Shown here one piece after another: positions 1-5,811 of a stretch of DNA of 10,758 nucleotides (positions are counted from its first letter, which is position 1; every line of letters begins with the position of its first letter). The DNA comes from an uncultured Eubacteriales bacterium. Lineage in GTDB: Bacteria > Bacillota > Clostridia > Lachnospirales > Lachnospiraceae. Location of the stretch: contig ONVB01000096.1 in NCBI GenBank assembly GCA_900321145.1, forward strand, positions 1 to 10,758, written 5' to 3'. Both the position numbers and the translations under genes were made by a program. The notes under the pieces are model-generated. The model saw only the letters and a program-made list of their open reading frames with translations, was not told the origin of the DNA and did no database searches.

Positions 1-1546
1 AGACGATCTTGTTTCTTAACTCATCTAAGTTTTCAAGCCTGCCTTTTGCTTCCTCGGTCTTCTCGGCCATAAGCTCGGCTTTAAAGCCCGTCCTTTCAAG
101 TATCTTGTCAAAGAGCTCCGAAAGCGTCGTCTCACCGTCCGTAGAAGCACGCCTGAAGCTCTCCATCATATCCATAAAGCCTTTGAGCTTGGAGGCCGCG
201 TTCTTCAAATTCGGTATCTCCTCGAGACTGAGCATGGCATCATACATCGACTGTTCATTTTCCCTTGCGTAGTCCTGAACCTTGCCAACCGTTGTATCTC
301 CTATGCCTCTGCGCGGAACATTTATGATCCTCTTTAACGCCTCATCATCCGCCGGATTCACCAGCAGCTTCAGATAGCAGATGATATCCTTTATCTCCTT
401 GCGCGAGTAGAAGTTAAGACCTCCGTATATCCTGTAGGGGATATTCAGAGTGATCAGCTTCTCCTCAAGGATTCTCGACTGTGCGTTGGTACGGTACAGT
501 ATGGCTATATCCTCTGCGGAAACACCATCCCTGACTATCCTCTTTATCCTCTCCGCCACACCCAAGGCTTCCTCAAATTCGTTGGAGTACCTTGTATATG
601 TAAGCTTCTCGCCGGCCTCAGCCTCGGTCCAGAGCTTCTTTTCCTTACGCCCCTCGTTATGGGCAACCACGCCGTTTGCGGCATTCAGGATATTTGCGGT
701 CGAGCGATAATTCTGTTCCAGCTTGATCACCGTACAGTTCTTATACTGCTTTTCGAAGTTCAGTATATTGGTTATATCCGCACCGCGGAACTTATATATA
801 CTCTGATCATCATCTCCGACCACACACACATTTTTATGCTTCCTCGAAAGCATCTCCACAAGCTTGAACTGAGTGAAGTTGGTATCCTGATACTCATCCA
901 CCATAATGTACTTAAATCGATTCTGGTATTCCTCAAGCACATCAGGATTTCTCTCAAACAAAAAAATGGTCTTATAAATCAGATCATCAAAATCAAGTGC
1001 GTTATTTGCTTTAAGCCTTTTCTGATACTCCCGATAGCACCCGGCAAGCTGCTGATCTCTGTAGCTTACGGCATGCTCCCTCTCATACTCATCCGGCGAC
1101 TGGTATATGTCCTTCGCCTTGGAAATGACCGTCTGCACATACCTCTCCGGATAGAGCTTCGGATCGAGATTTAAGCTTTTCAATACATCTTTGATCAGCG
1201 CCTTACTGTCATCCGAATCATATATGGTAAACGAGCTCTTCATACCTATCTTCTCTATATGTTTTCTCAAAATGCGTACGCACATAGAGTGAAATGTAGA
1301 TATCCATACACTCTCCGAACCAAAGCCGCAAAGCGCATCTACTCTTTCGCGCATCTCCCGGGCAGCCTTGTTCGTAAATGTGATAGCCAGTATATTATAC
1401 GGATTCACACCTATCTCTTCGATAAGATACGCAATTCTATGGGTGATAACTCTGGTCTTGCCCGAGCCTGCACCCGCTAAAATAAGCAGGGGCCCATCTA
1501 CGCACTGACAGGCCTCCTGCTGTTTGCCGTTAAGCTTATACTTCAT
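1..1546 (-). CDS. pcrA: UvrD/PcrA-family ATP-dependent DNA helicase (3'-partial)
   Basis: This is an SF1A 3'-5' DNA helicase acting in repair, replication-fork rescue and recombinase displacement. I read about 515 of the roughly 740 residues usual for PcrA; the rest lies beyond the left edge. Visible motifs in order are a Q motif (Gln9/Gln10), Walker A AGAGSGKT at 24-31, motif Ia TFTNKAA at 56-62, the Walker B DEYQD at 217-221, motif III GDDDQSIYKFRGA at 244-256 and motif IV QNYRST near 278-283. The later YRTNAQSR and INVPRRGIG segments are also PcrA-like. The start is the ATG at 1546, which gives the typical short N-terminus before the Q motif. This ATG shares one base with the pspA stop (TAATG) and has no clear Shine-Dalgarno of its own, so translation is probably coupled to pspA. 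The motifs are intact and I see no lesion. UvrD or Rep would be the alternatives; clostridial context favours PcrA. Confidence 0.95.
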   Translation of the reverse strand, partial: MKYKLNGKQQEACQCVDGPLLILAGAGSGKTRVITHRIAYLIEEIGVNPYNILAITFTNKAAREMRERVDALCGFGSESVWISTFHSMCVRILRKHIEKIGMKSSFTIYDSDDSKALIKDVLKSLNLDPKLYPERYVQTVISKAKDIYQSPDEYEREHAVSYRDQQLAGCYREYQKRLKANNALDFDDLIYKTIFLFERNPDVLEEYQNRFKYIMVDEYQDTNFTQFKLVEMLSRKHKNVCVVGDDDQSIYKFRGADITNILNFEKQYKNCTVIKLEQNYRSTANILNAANGVVAHNEGRKEKKLWTEAEAGEKLTYTRYSNEFEEALGVAERIKRIVRDGVSAEDIAILYRTNAQSRILEEKLITLNIPYRIYGGLNFYSRKEIKDIICYLKLLVNPADDEALKRIINVPRRGIGDTTVGKVQDYARENEQSMYDAMLSLEEIPNLKNAASKLKGFMDMMESFRRASTDGETTLSELFDKILERTGFKAELMAEKTEEAKGRLENLDELRNKIV

Positions 1547-2238
1547 TATGATGTAGCCGAAAGACCGAGCTTAGCCTTCATCGCCTCAAGCTCATCCTTA
1601 ACTGCTGCATCCGGAGCCGCGTCATACTTCGCTGCCAGTGAGTCCACGCTGCTCTCTGCCGTTGTCATATTAAGCTCAGTCATGGCATTTGCCTGATCGA
1701 GCATTGCATTCGCCTTAGCTTCCATCCGCTCGAAAGCACCTATGCTCGATGCCGAGTCGGTCATAGTTGATGTCATCTGATTGAGCTTCTGCTGTGTCTT
1801 GGCCACCTTGATCTTAGCCTTGATCGCATCACGTCTCGACTCGAGCGAGTTGATATCGTTGACCAGCTTATCATGCATCTGCCTCATCTTAGCCGCATTT
1901 GCCGCTGCCACATCATAAGTCTGCTGCAGGCTCTGCTGCTTGGTGGCCAGATTATTCTTCTGCTGCAGGAACTTCATGGCATCTCCCTCGTTGCCGGCGA
2001 GAAGTGCCTTTTCTGCATATCCCTGCATCTTTGCTATCTCATTATTAACCTCATCAAGCTCTCTCTTGCATCTCTGCTCATCAGCCATAACGGCTGCTGT
2101 TTCCTTCTTGACTTCCCCAAGATCCTTAGTAAGATTCCTCATGGTCTGGTCGATCATCTTCTCCGGATCCTCTGCCTTATCAAGCAGAGCATTGATGTTC
2201 GCTGCCATGATGTCCTTAAATCTTTGTAAAATACCCAT
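1546..2238 (-). CDS. pspA: PspA/IM30 (phage shock protein A) family protein
   Basis: This 230-residue protein belongs to the PspA/Vipp1 (ESCRT-III-like) family, whose members bind and stabilise stressed cytoplasmic membranes as large oligomers. It begins MGILQRFKDIMAANINALLDKAEDPEKM, the characteristic amphipathic helix followed by the conserved family segment with DPEKMI. The remainder is almost wholly helical and rich in Gln, Ala, Lys and Glu, consistent with the long coiled-coil hairpin at about residues 25-190. Length matches the family (about 220-230). The ATG at 2238 is preceded by AAGGAGG (2251-2257), strong but with a long 12-base spacing. A promoter with an extended -10 lies about 50 bases upstream. 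No pspF, liaRS or other stress regulator is adjacent, so how it is induced cannot be told. The stop overlaps the pcrA start by one base, an unusual partnership. Confidence 0.93.
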   Translation of the reverse strand: MGILQRFKDIMAANINALLDKAEDPEKMIDQTMRNLTKDLGEVKKETAAVMADEQRCKRELDEVNNEIAKMQGYAEKALLAGNEGDAMKFLQQKNNLATKQQSLQQTYDVAAANAAKMRQMHDKLVNDINSLESRRDAIKAKIKVAKTQQKLNQMTSTMTDSASSIGAFERMEAKANAMLDQANAMTELNMTTAESSVDSLAAKYDAAPDAAVKDELEAMKAKLGLSATS

Positions 2239-2250
2239 TGTAGTTTTATA

Positions 2251-2257
2251 CCTCCTT
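2251..2257 (-). promoter_or_regulatory. Ribosome binding site of pspA
   Basis: The minus strand reads AAGGAGG here, a full match to the anti-Shine-Dalgarno core. It lies 12 bases before the ATG at 2238, somewhat long but with no better start in between. It supports the MGILQRF start. Confidence 0.75.
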
Positions 2258-2285
2258 GCGATATGGATTTTCGCCTACGCGGTCT

Positions 2286-2313
2286 ATTATACCATACTTT
2301 ACTGAAATCGCAA
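2286..2313 (-). promoter_or_regulatory. Candidate sigma-A promoter of pspA-pcrA, extended -10
   Basis: On the minus strand TTGCGA (2308-2313) is followed after 16 bases by TATAAT (2286-2291). The -10 is perfect and is preceded by TGG, giving an extended -10 of the form TGnTATAAT. Transcription would start near 2279, leaving a leader of about 40 bases with the AAGGAGG site. The -35 matches four of six consensus bases. It overlaps a 12-bp tandem repeat that could be an operator. This suggests pspA-pcrA is transcribed separately from the U32 gene upstream. Confidence 0.7.
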
Positions 2314-2338
2314 CCGAAATTGCAACTGAAATTATTTC
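2303..2338. repeat. Three 12-bp tandem repeat units over the pspA -35
   Basis: Three consecutive 12-base units on the plus strand read TGAAATCGCAAC (2303-2314), CGAAATTGCAAC (2315-2326) and TGAAATTATTTC (2327-2338). The first two differ at two positions; the third keeps the GAAAT core and then diverges. Unit 1 contains the -35 box of the pspA promoter. A period of 12 is near but not equal to a helical turn. It could be a binding array for a regulator or simply slipped DNA; nothing here decides between them. Confidence 0.55.
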
Positions 2339-2356
2339 ATCAAACGTAATACTATA

Positions 2357-2394
2357 ATGACGCATCGACAGGGTGTGCACGGGTTTTCAAATAC
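2357..2394 (+). repeat. Terminal motif copy T1 (left outer end)
   Basis: This is the most diverged of three copies of one motif. It keeps ATGACGC, then GACAGGGTGTG and finally TTTCAAATAC, which is identical in all three. It is in the same orientation as T2 and inverted relative to T3. Its homology to T3 continues inward through CACTCCGAT. Confidence 0.6.
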
Positions 2395-2651
2395 CACTCC
2401 GATCACGCAACGACAATGCTAAAGTCGGAACCGCAAATCACACTTCGGTTTTCTAAATCAGGGCGTTCCTACGCATGCAATTCGCACGAAATCGAGAACT
2501 CGCTTCGCTCAAACACACGATTTCTGAGCGAATTGCTTATGCTCCGTCACTGCTGATTTTACGAAAACCTACGCGAAAAGATTTGCGGTTCCGCTTTATC
2601 ATTCTGTCGTTGCTGTATGCGGCAACCCAAAAATTGACTGATATAAAAACA

Positions 2652-2685
2652 GCTTTGACAAAGGTATGCATAGTGTTTCAAATAC
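2652..2685 (+). repeat. Terminal motif copy T2 (internal)
   Basis: This copy carries GCTTTGAC, GGTATG and CATAGTGTTTCAAATAC, the last 17 bases being the exact reverse complement of 2831-2847. It differs from T3 only by two small indels or substitutions. With T3 it bounds a 213-bp inner unit (2652-2864) that looks like a complete small element with 34-bp terminal inverted repeats. Confidence 0.7.
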
Positions 2686-2830
2686 GATCGCGGAGATTTT
2701 CGTTAAATCAGCAGCAAGCGGTCCGAAGTTGAGTGCTCAGAAATCGCATAAGTGAAGCGGAGCGTAACGGTTGTGCGATTTCGTGCAACGAAACGAGGAC
2801 CCGAGCGCCCTGATTTAGAAAATCGGAGTG

Positions 2831-2864
2831 GTATTTGAAACACTATGACATACCCGGTCAAAGC
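2831..2864 (-). repeat. Terminal motif copy T3 (right end)
   Basis: Read on the minus strand this gives GCTTTGAC, then GGTATG and CATAGTGTTTCAAATAC, matching T2. It is shared as the right end of both the long (2357-2869) and the short (2652-2864) inverted-repeat units. It begins nine bases before the U32 stop codon's first downstream position is cleared, directly at the 3' end of that gene. Confidence 0.7.
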
Positions 2865-2870
2865 GTCATG

Positions 2871-4136
2871 TCAGCCGTTGATATCCCGCCTGCGCAGAAC
2901 AAGCCCGGTTGCGGTATCGTCAAGCACTCTGTCGAAGCGCACGATAAGGTTCTGCTTCGGGTGAGGGGCGGACTCCTGCGGGGTACCTGCTTCGTCGGTG
3001 ATAGAGGTTACGGTAAGCGCAAGATCCGTACCGTCCTTAAGCATAAGCTCGACGGTCTCGCCGACCGTGAACTTGTTGCGCTGATAGAAGCGCAAAGCTC
3101 CGTCCGGGGTTACGGACTCAACTATCCCGATAAAGGTCGAGTTGGTAACATAGGTGTTATTGTCATAGACCTGTGAGGTCTCATCTGTCTTGCCAAAATA
3201 AAAGCCCGTGGTGAAATGGCGGTAGGTACAGGCCGATATCTGTTCCTTGTATAACTCAATATGAGACTTATATAACTCATTTGAGTTATAGTAGTCATCA
3301 ATCGCCATACGATAGGTACGCGTCACGACAGCCACATAGAGGGCAGTCTTCATGCGTCCTTCTATCTTGAAGGAATCTATACCCGCGTCGATAAGCTCCG
3401 GGATGTGCTCCACCATGCACAGATCCTTGGAGTTCATGATGTAGGTTCCGCGTTCGTCCTCCTCGATGGGAAGGTACTCTCCGGGGCGCTGTTCCTCGAC
3501 TATGGCATACTTCCAGCGGCACGGATGTGTACAAGCACCGAGATTTGCGCTCCTGCCTGTAAAGTAGCTTGAAAGCAGGCATCGCCCCGAGTAGGATATG
3601 CACATTGCGCCGTGCACGAAAGCCTCTATCTCAAGGTCCTCGGGGATGTTCTCGCGTATAGTCTTTAATTCCGCAAGCGACAGCTCGCGTGCGGCCACAA
3701 CTCTGGTCGCTCCCATATCATACCAGCTCTTAAAGGTAAGATAGTTGGTGTTGTTGGCCTGGGTACTCACATGCCTTTCTATACCCGGAACTATCTCCTT
3801 CGCAAGCGAGAATACGCCGAAATCCGATATGATAAACGCATCGATCTTCTCCTCGAGTCCGGCAGCCTTTATCCTCTTGAAATAATCTTTTATTCCCTCT
3901 ATATCTCCGTTGTGGGCGAATATGTTCACCGTTACATAAAGTTTTGCACCGTGGGCATGACAATAATCGCAGGCCTCCTCCATGTCGGCAAGCGAGAAGT
4001 TGTCAGCCTTGGCACGAAGTCCGAACTTCTCCCCTCCTATGTAGCAGGCGTCCGCACCATAGTCAACAGCGACCTTCAAGGTCTCTAAGTTTCCGGCCGG
4101 AATCAGAAGCTCCGGCTTTTTCGAAGTAGTATTCAT
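2871..4136 (-). CDS. trhP: Peptidase U32 family protein, TrhP-like tRNA uridine 5-hydroxylation protein
   Basis: U32 proteins of the TrhP group install 5-hydroxyuridine at tRNA wobble position 34, using prephenate as a hydroxyl source and an iron-sulfur cluster; despite the name they are not established proteases. The 421-residue protein starts with the PELLIPAGNLETLKVAVDYGADACYIGG barrel opening. The U32 signature is complete at residues 171-189: E171, F173, G176, C179, G184, C186 and S189. Further cysteines at 202, 206 and 240 (NSKDLC) are candidate cluster ligands. SFKIEGRMK near 255-263 is also family-typical, and a beta-rich C-terminal domain follows. The ATG at 4136 has GGAG ten bases upstream. 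It follows trmR, whose product methylates the hydroxylated base, which is the strongest argument for TrhP function. B. subtilis has two adjacent paralogues here (trhP1, trhP2); only one is present. Confidence 0.87.
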   Translation of the reverse strand: MNTTSKKPELLIPAGNLETLKVAVDYGADACYIGGEKFGLRAKADNFSLADMEEACDYCHAHGAKLYVTVNIFAHNGDIEGIKDYFKRIKAAGLEEKIDAFIISDFGVFSLAKEIVPGIERHVSTQANNTNYLTFKSWYDMGATRVVAARELSLAELKTIRENIPEDLEIEAFVHGAMCISYSGRCLLSSYFTGRSANLGACTHPCRWKYAIVEEQRPGEYLPIEEDERGTYIMNSKDLCMVEHIPELIDAGIDSFKIEGRMKTALYVAVVTRTYRMAIDDYYNSNELYKSHIELYKEQISACTYRHFTTGFYFGKTDETSQVYDNNTYVTNSTFIGIVESVTPDGALRFYQRNKFTVGETVELMLKDGTDLALTVTSITDEAGTPQESAPHPKQNLIVRFDRVLDDTATGLVLRRRDING

Positions 4137-4157
4137 GTGTTTTATTCTCCATTATTA

Positions 4158-4185
4158 AGATCCTTCACTGCGTTCAGGATGACAC
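4158..4185. repeat. REP-like sequence overlapping the trmR stop codon
   Basis: On the minus strand this reads GTGTCATCCTGAACG followed by CAGTGAAGGATCT. It resembles the dispersed intergenic sequence of the form GTCATCCTGAGCGAAGCGAAGGATCT that I recall from many bacterial genomes. It contains a short ATCCT/AGGAT inverted repeat. It supplies the last three sense codons (Val-Ser-Ser) and the TGA stop of trmR. Only one copy is in the window, so repeat status rests on recall. Confidence 0.5.
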
Positions 4186-4833
4186 TGCGCCGTTATATAT
4201 ACTGACCGTCATTCCGTCTCCTACCGGTATTATGGATGTGTCGAGCTCGTTATCGTTCTTTAGAGCGACAAGGTACTCTCTTATCCTCTCGTGTATCGTC
4301 CTGTCGGTACGCTCCACCTCATAGCGTGATTCAAATATAGTCCCGTCCTGAAATATATTGTCCGTTATGATGAGGGCCCCTGGAAGCGCAAGCCTCTTTA
4401 CATCCGGCAGGAAGTTGATATACTGTCCCTTCGCCGCGTCCACAAAAATATAGTCATAGCTTCTGTCCGGCAGGGTTTTGAGAACCTCCAAAGCATCACC
4501 CTCGTACAGCGTGATCCTGTCCGCCATTCCGAAGTGTGAGATGTTCTCCTTTGCCCTTTTTATCATAAGTTCATCCCTTTCGATGGTCGAGAGGTGACTG
4601 CCCCCGGGCATGTGACTTATGGTATAAAGCGCCGAATAGCCGACGGCAGCGCCTATTTCCAGCGCCGACATCGGCTTCTTCATATCAAGCATCACCTTGA
4701 GGAAGCTCTTCGCAGCCGGTCGTATGACCGGCACGCCATCTCTTACCGCTTCCCTGTAAAGCTCCTCTATTGCACCGTTCTCCTCCTCGGAGAATGCATG
4801 TATAAATGTATTGATCCTGTCTAAATCAACCAT
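4174..4833 (-). CDS. trmR: tRNA 5-hydroxyuridine methyltransferase (TrmR/YrrM family)
   Basis: This SAM-dependent O-methyltransferase converts 5-hydroxyuridine at tRNA position 34 to 5-methoxyuridine, widening wobble decoding. The 219-residue protein has the class I fold: motif I LEIGAAVGYSA at 58-68, the ribose-binding acid Glu85 in STIERD, GDALEVL at 112-118, and the metal site Asp132 (FVDAAKG), Asp158 and Asn159 (ITDN). These correspond to the Asp133/Asp159/Asn160 magnesium ligands reported for B. subtilis TrmR. The start is the ATG at 4833, four bases after the MltG-like stop and with only a weak ribosome site, so coupling is likely. The C-terminus runs NGAVSS beyond the conserved GDGMTVSIY strand; the last codons lie in a REP-like sequence. 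Other O-methyltransferases of the COMT-like family would look similar, but the mltG-trmR-trhP order makes TrmR the best call. Confidence 0.9.
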   Translation of the reverse strand: MVDLDRINTFIHAFSEEENGAIEELYREAVRDGVPVIRPAAKSFLKVMLDMKKPMSALEIGAAVGYSALYTISHMPGGSHLSTIERDELMIKRAKENISHFGMADRITLYEGDALEVLKTLPDRSYDYIFVDAAKGQYINFLPDVKRLALPGALIITDNIFQDGTIFESRYEVERTDRTIHERIREYLVALKNDNELDTSIIPVGDGMTVSIYNGAVSS

Positions 4834-4837
4834 AATC

Positions 4838-5482
4838 CTACTCGTAATCCGCTTCGCCTTCCTCGCCTCCGGTTTCGTCTCCGGACTCGTCTCCCCAGTC
4901 TACTTCAACCTCGGTTATTTCTTCGCCGCCTTCTCCTTCCGCACCCTCCTCGGTTTCTTCCGTCGAAGCCTCGGTCGCATTCGGATCTATGTATCCGGTT
5001 CCGGCGCCTTCGTTCGAGTTGCCTCCGCCTTCATTTTCGGCGTCCTTGTTTACCTGTTCGTTCTTTTCACCGGGTTTGACCTCGGGGCATATTATGTCCA
5101 GTATCTGCTCATATGTCATGGACGGTGAGAGTGTGAACTTTCCTGACAGCATATTCTTCTGAAGGCCCTTTACCCTGACTCTTGCAAAGAATACCCATCT
5201 GTTCTCTATGATCCCGGCTTTCTCCAAAGCCTTTCCCACCTCCAATGTGGTGGTGTCGGCAGGTATGCTCACGGTCACATATTCCTCGGAACCCGGGTGA
5301 AAGGCTACCTTACCGAAGATTCCGTATCCGAGGTTAAACGACCACGTAAATGCCTTGACCAGGCAGAAAAACATAAACAGATTAATAAACAGGCTGAACA
5401 TGAAACCCGAGCCGTGCTTCAGGGTTTTCCTTGCCTCGTTTAATATGAACTTTTTCTTCTTAGCATTCCTTGTATTAGCCAT
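4838..5482 (-). CDS. Membrane-anchored MltG-like protein lacking the transglycosylase domain
   Basis: The 214-residue product has a basic N-terminus (KKKK at 8-11), one membrane segment at about 27-45, and an extracytoplasmic region at 67-132 resembling the LysM-like N-terminal part of MltG/YceG (VTVSIPADTTTLEVGKAL, SGKFTLSPSMTYEQIL). MltG itself cleaves nascent glycan strands, but its catalytic domain with the essential Glu is absent. Instead residues 139-214 form a low-complexity tail dominated by Glu, Asp and Gly. The position directly upstream of trmR matches that of full-length mltG (yrrL) in B. subtilis, so this is probably a reduced relative rather than a recent truncation: the frame closes cleanly with no downstream remnant. 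I chose the ATG at 5482, which overlaps ylbF by 8 bases; an in-frame TTG at 5494 has no usable ribosome site. Peptidoglycan binding or regulation is inferred only. Confidence 0.75.
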   Translation of the reverse strand: MANTRNAKKKKFILNEARKTLKHGSGFMFSLFINLFMFFCLVKAFTWSFNLGYGIFGKVAFHPGSEEYVTVSIPADTTTLEVGKALEKAGIIENRWVFFARVRVKGLQKNMLSGKFTLSPSMTYEQILDIICPEVKPGEKNEQVNKDAENEGGGNSNEGAGTGYIDPNATEASTEETEEGAEGEGGEEITEVEVDWGDESGDETGGEEGEADYE

Positions 5483-5810
5483 CTGAATAATCAAACTCCA
5501 ATCCGTCCGCTATAGTTTTTATAACCTGCTGCATTATCTTGCACAGCCGCTGCTCCGATCTGATAAACTCATTCACGATACTGTTGTGAAGGAAGTCATC
5601 ATACTCCCTTACGATAGCATGCTGCTCATCGTACGGGTTGTAAGCGGTCGCGTTCAGTATCTCGTGATTCTTCCGGGAAAACTCCTGAAGCGTCCTAACC
5701 AGCTCAGGGTGCTCATGCAGCCGTTCCTTTGCGGCAATATACCGGCGATAATCCTCCGATTCCCTGATAGCATTATTTACTTCGTAACATCGTTCCAAAA
5801 TGTCCTGCAT
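5475..5810 (-). CDS. YlbF/YmcA family protein
   Basis: This 111-residue, all-helical protein fits the Com_YlbF family. In B. subtilis YlbF, YmcA and YaaT form a complex that directs RNase Y-dependent mRNA maturation and affects competence, sporulation and biofilm formation. The N-terminal segment (EVNNAIRESEDYRRYIAAKERLHEHPELVRTLQEFSRKN) has the family's characteristic pattern of a short helix, the SEDYRRY-type motif and a second helix with a conserved HPEL turn. The ATG at 5810 begins one base after the rnj stop, and its GAGG ribosome site lies within the last codons of rnj, so the two are translationally linked. Its 3' end overlaps the MltG-like gene by 8 bases. Which of YlbF or YmcA it represents cannot be decided here; a family call is safer. 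Confidence 0.8.
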   Translation of the reverse strand: MQDILERCYEVNNAIRESEDYRRYIAAKERLHEHPELVRTLQEFSRKNHEILNATAYNPYDEQHAIVREYDDFLHNSIVNEFIRSEQRLCKIMQQVIKTIADGLEFDYSDG

Positions 5811-5811
5811 A

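Larger units (their letters stand above)
2357..2869. repeat. Large nested inverted-repeat element, MITE-like, no coding capacity
   Basis: This fills most of the 632-base gap between the U32 gene and pspA. The outer arms include a perfect 19-bp inverted repeat, 2385-2403 against 2822-2840, with imperfect complementarity continuing outward to ATGACGC (2357-2363) and GCGTCAT (2863-2869). Further inward, 2449-2465 pairs perfectly with 2806-2822, 2484-2494 with 2776-2786, 2518-2529 with 2735-2746, and 2550-2576 with 2688-2714 (24 of 27). A separate pair, 2407-2439 with 2580-2613, crosses these, with perfect blocks of 14 and 9 bp. The right end stops two bases from the U32 stop codon. No transposase, convincing reading frame or target-site duplication is visible. 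A non-autonomous mobile element, perhaps one copy nested in another, is my favoured reading. A structured RNA or family-specific intergenic repeat is the alternative. Confidence 0.75.

Noticed and set aside
659..1174. A 171-codon plus-strand open frame
   Set aside because: It is antisense to pcrA, whose helicase motifs account for this stretch.
2475..2732. An 85-codon plus-strand frame inside the palindromic element
   Set aside because: It lies wholly in inverted-repeat DNA, has no ribosome site, and its translation has no recognisable domain. The base composition is explained by the repeats.
2357..2869. A CRISPR array
   Set aside because: The repeats are inverted and nested, not regularly spaced direct repeats, and no cas gene is nearby.
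2840..2870. An intrinsic terminator after the U32 gene
   Set aside because: Inverted repeats abound, but none is a short GC-rich hairpin followed by a U-run on the minus strand.
5483..5494. A TTG start four codons upstream for the MltG-like gene
   Set aside because: The nearest GGAG is only one base away from it, too close to serve, while the ATG at 5482 is usable.
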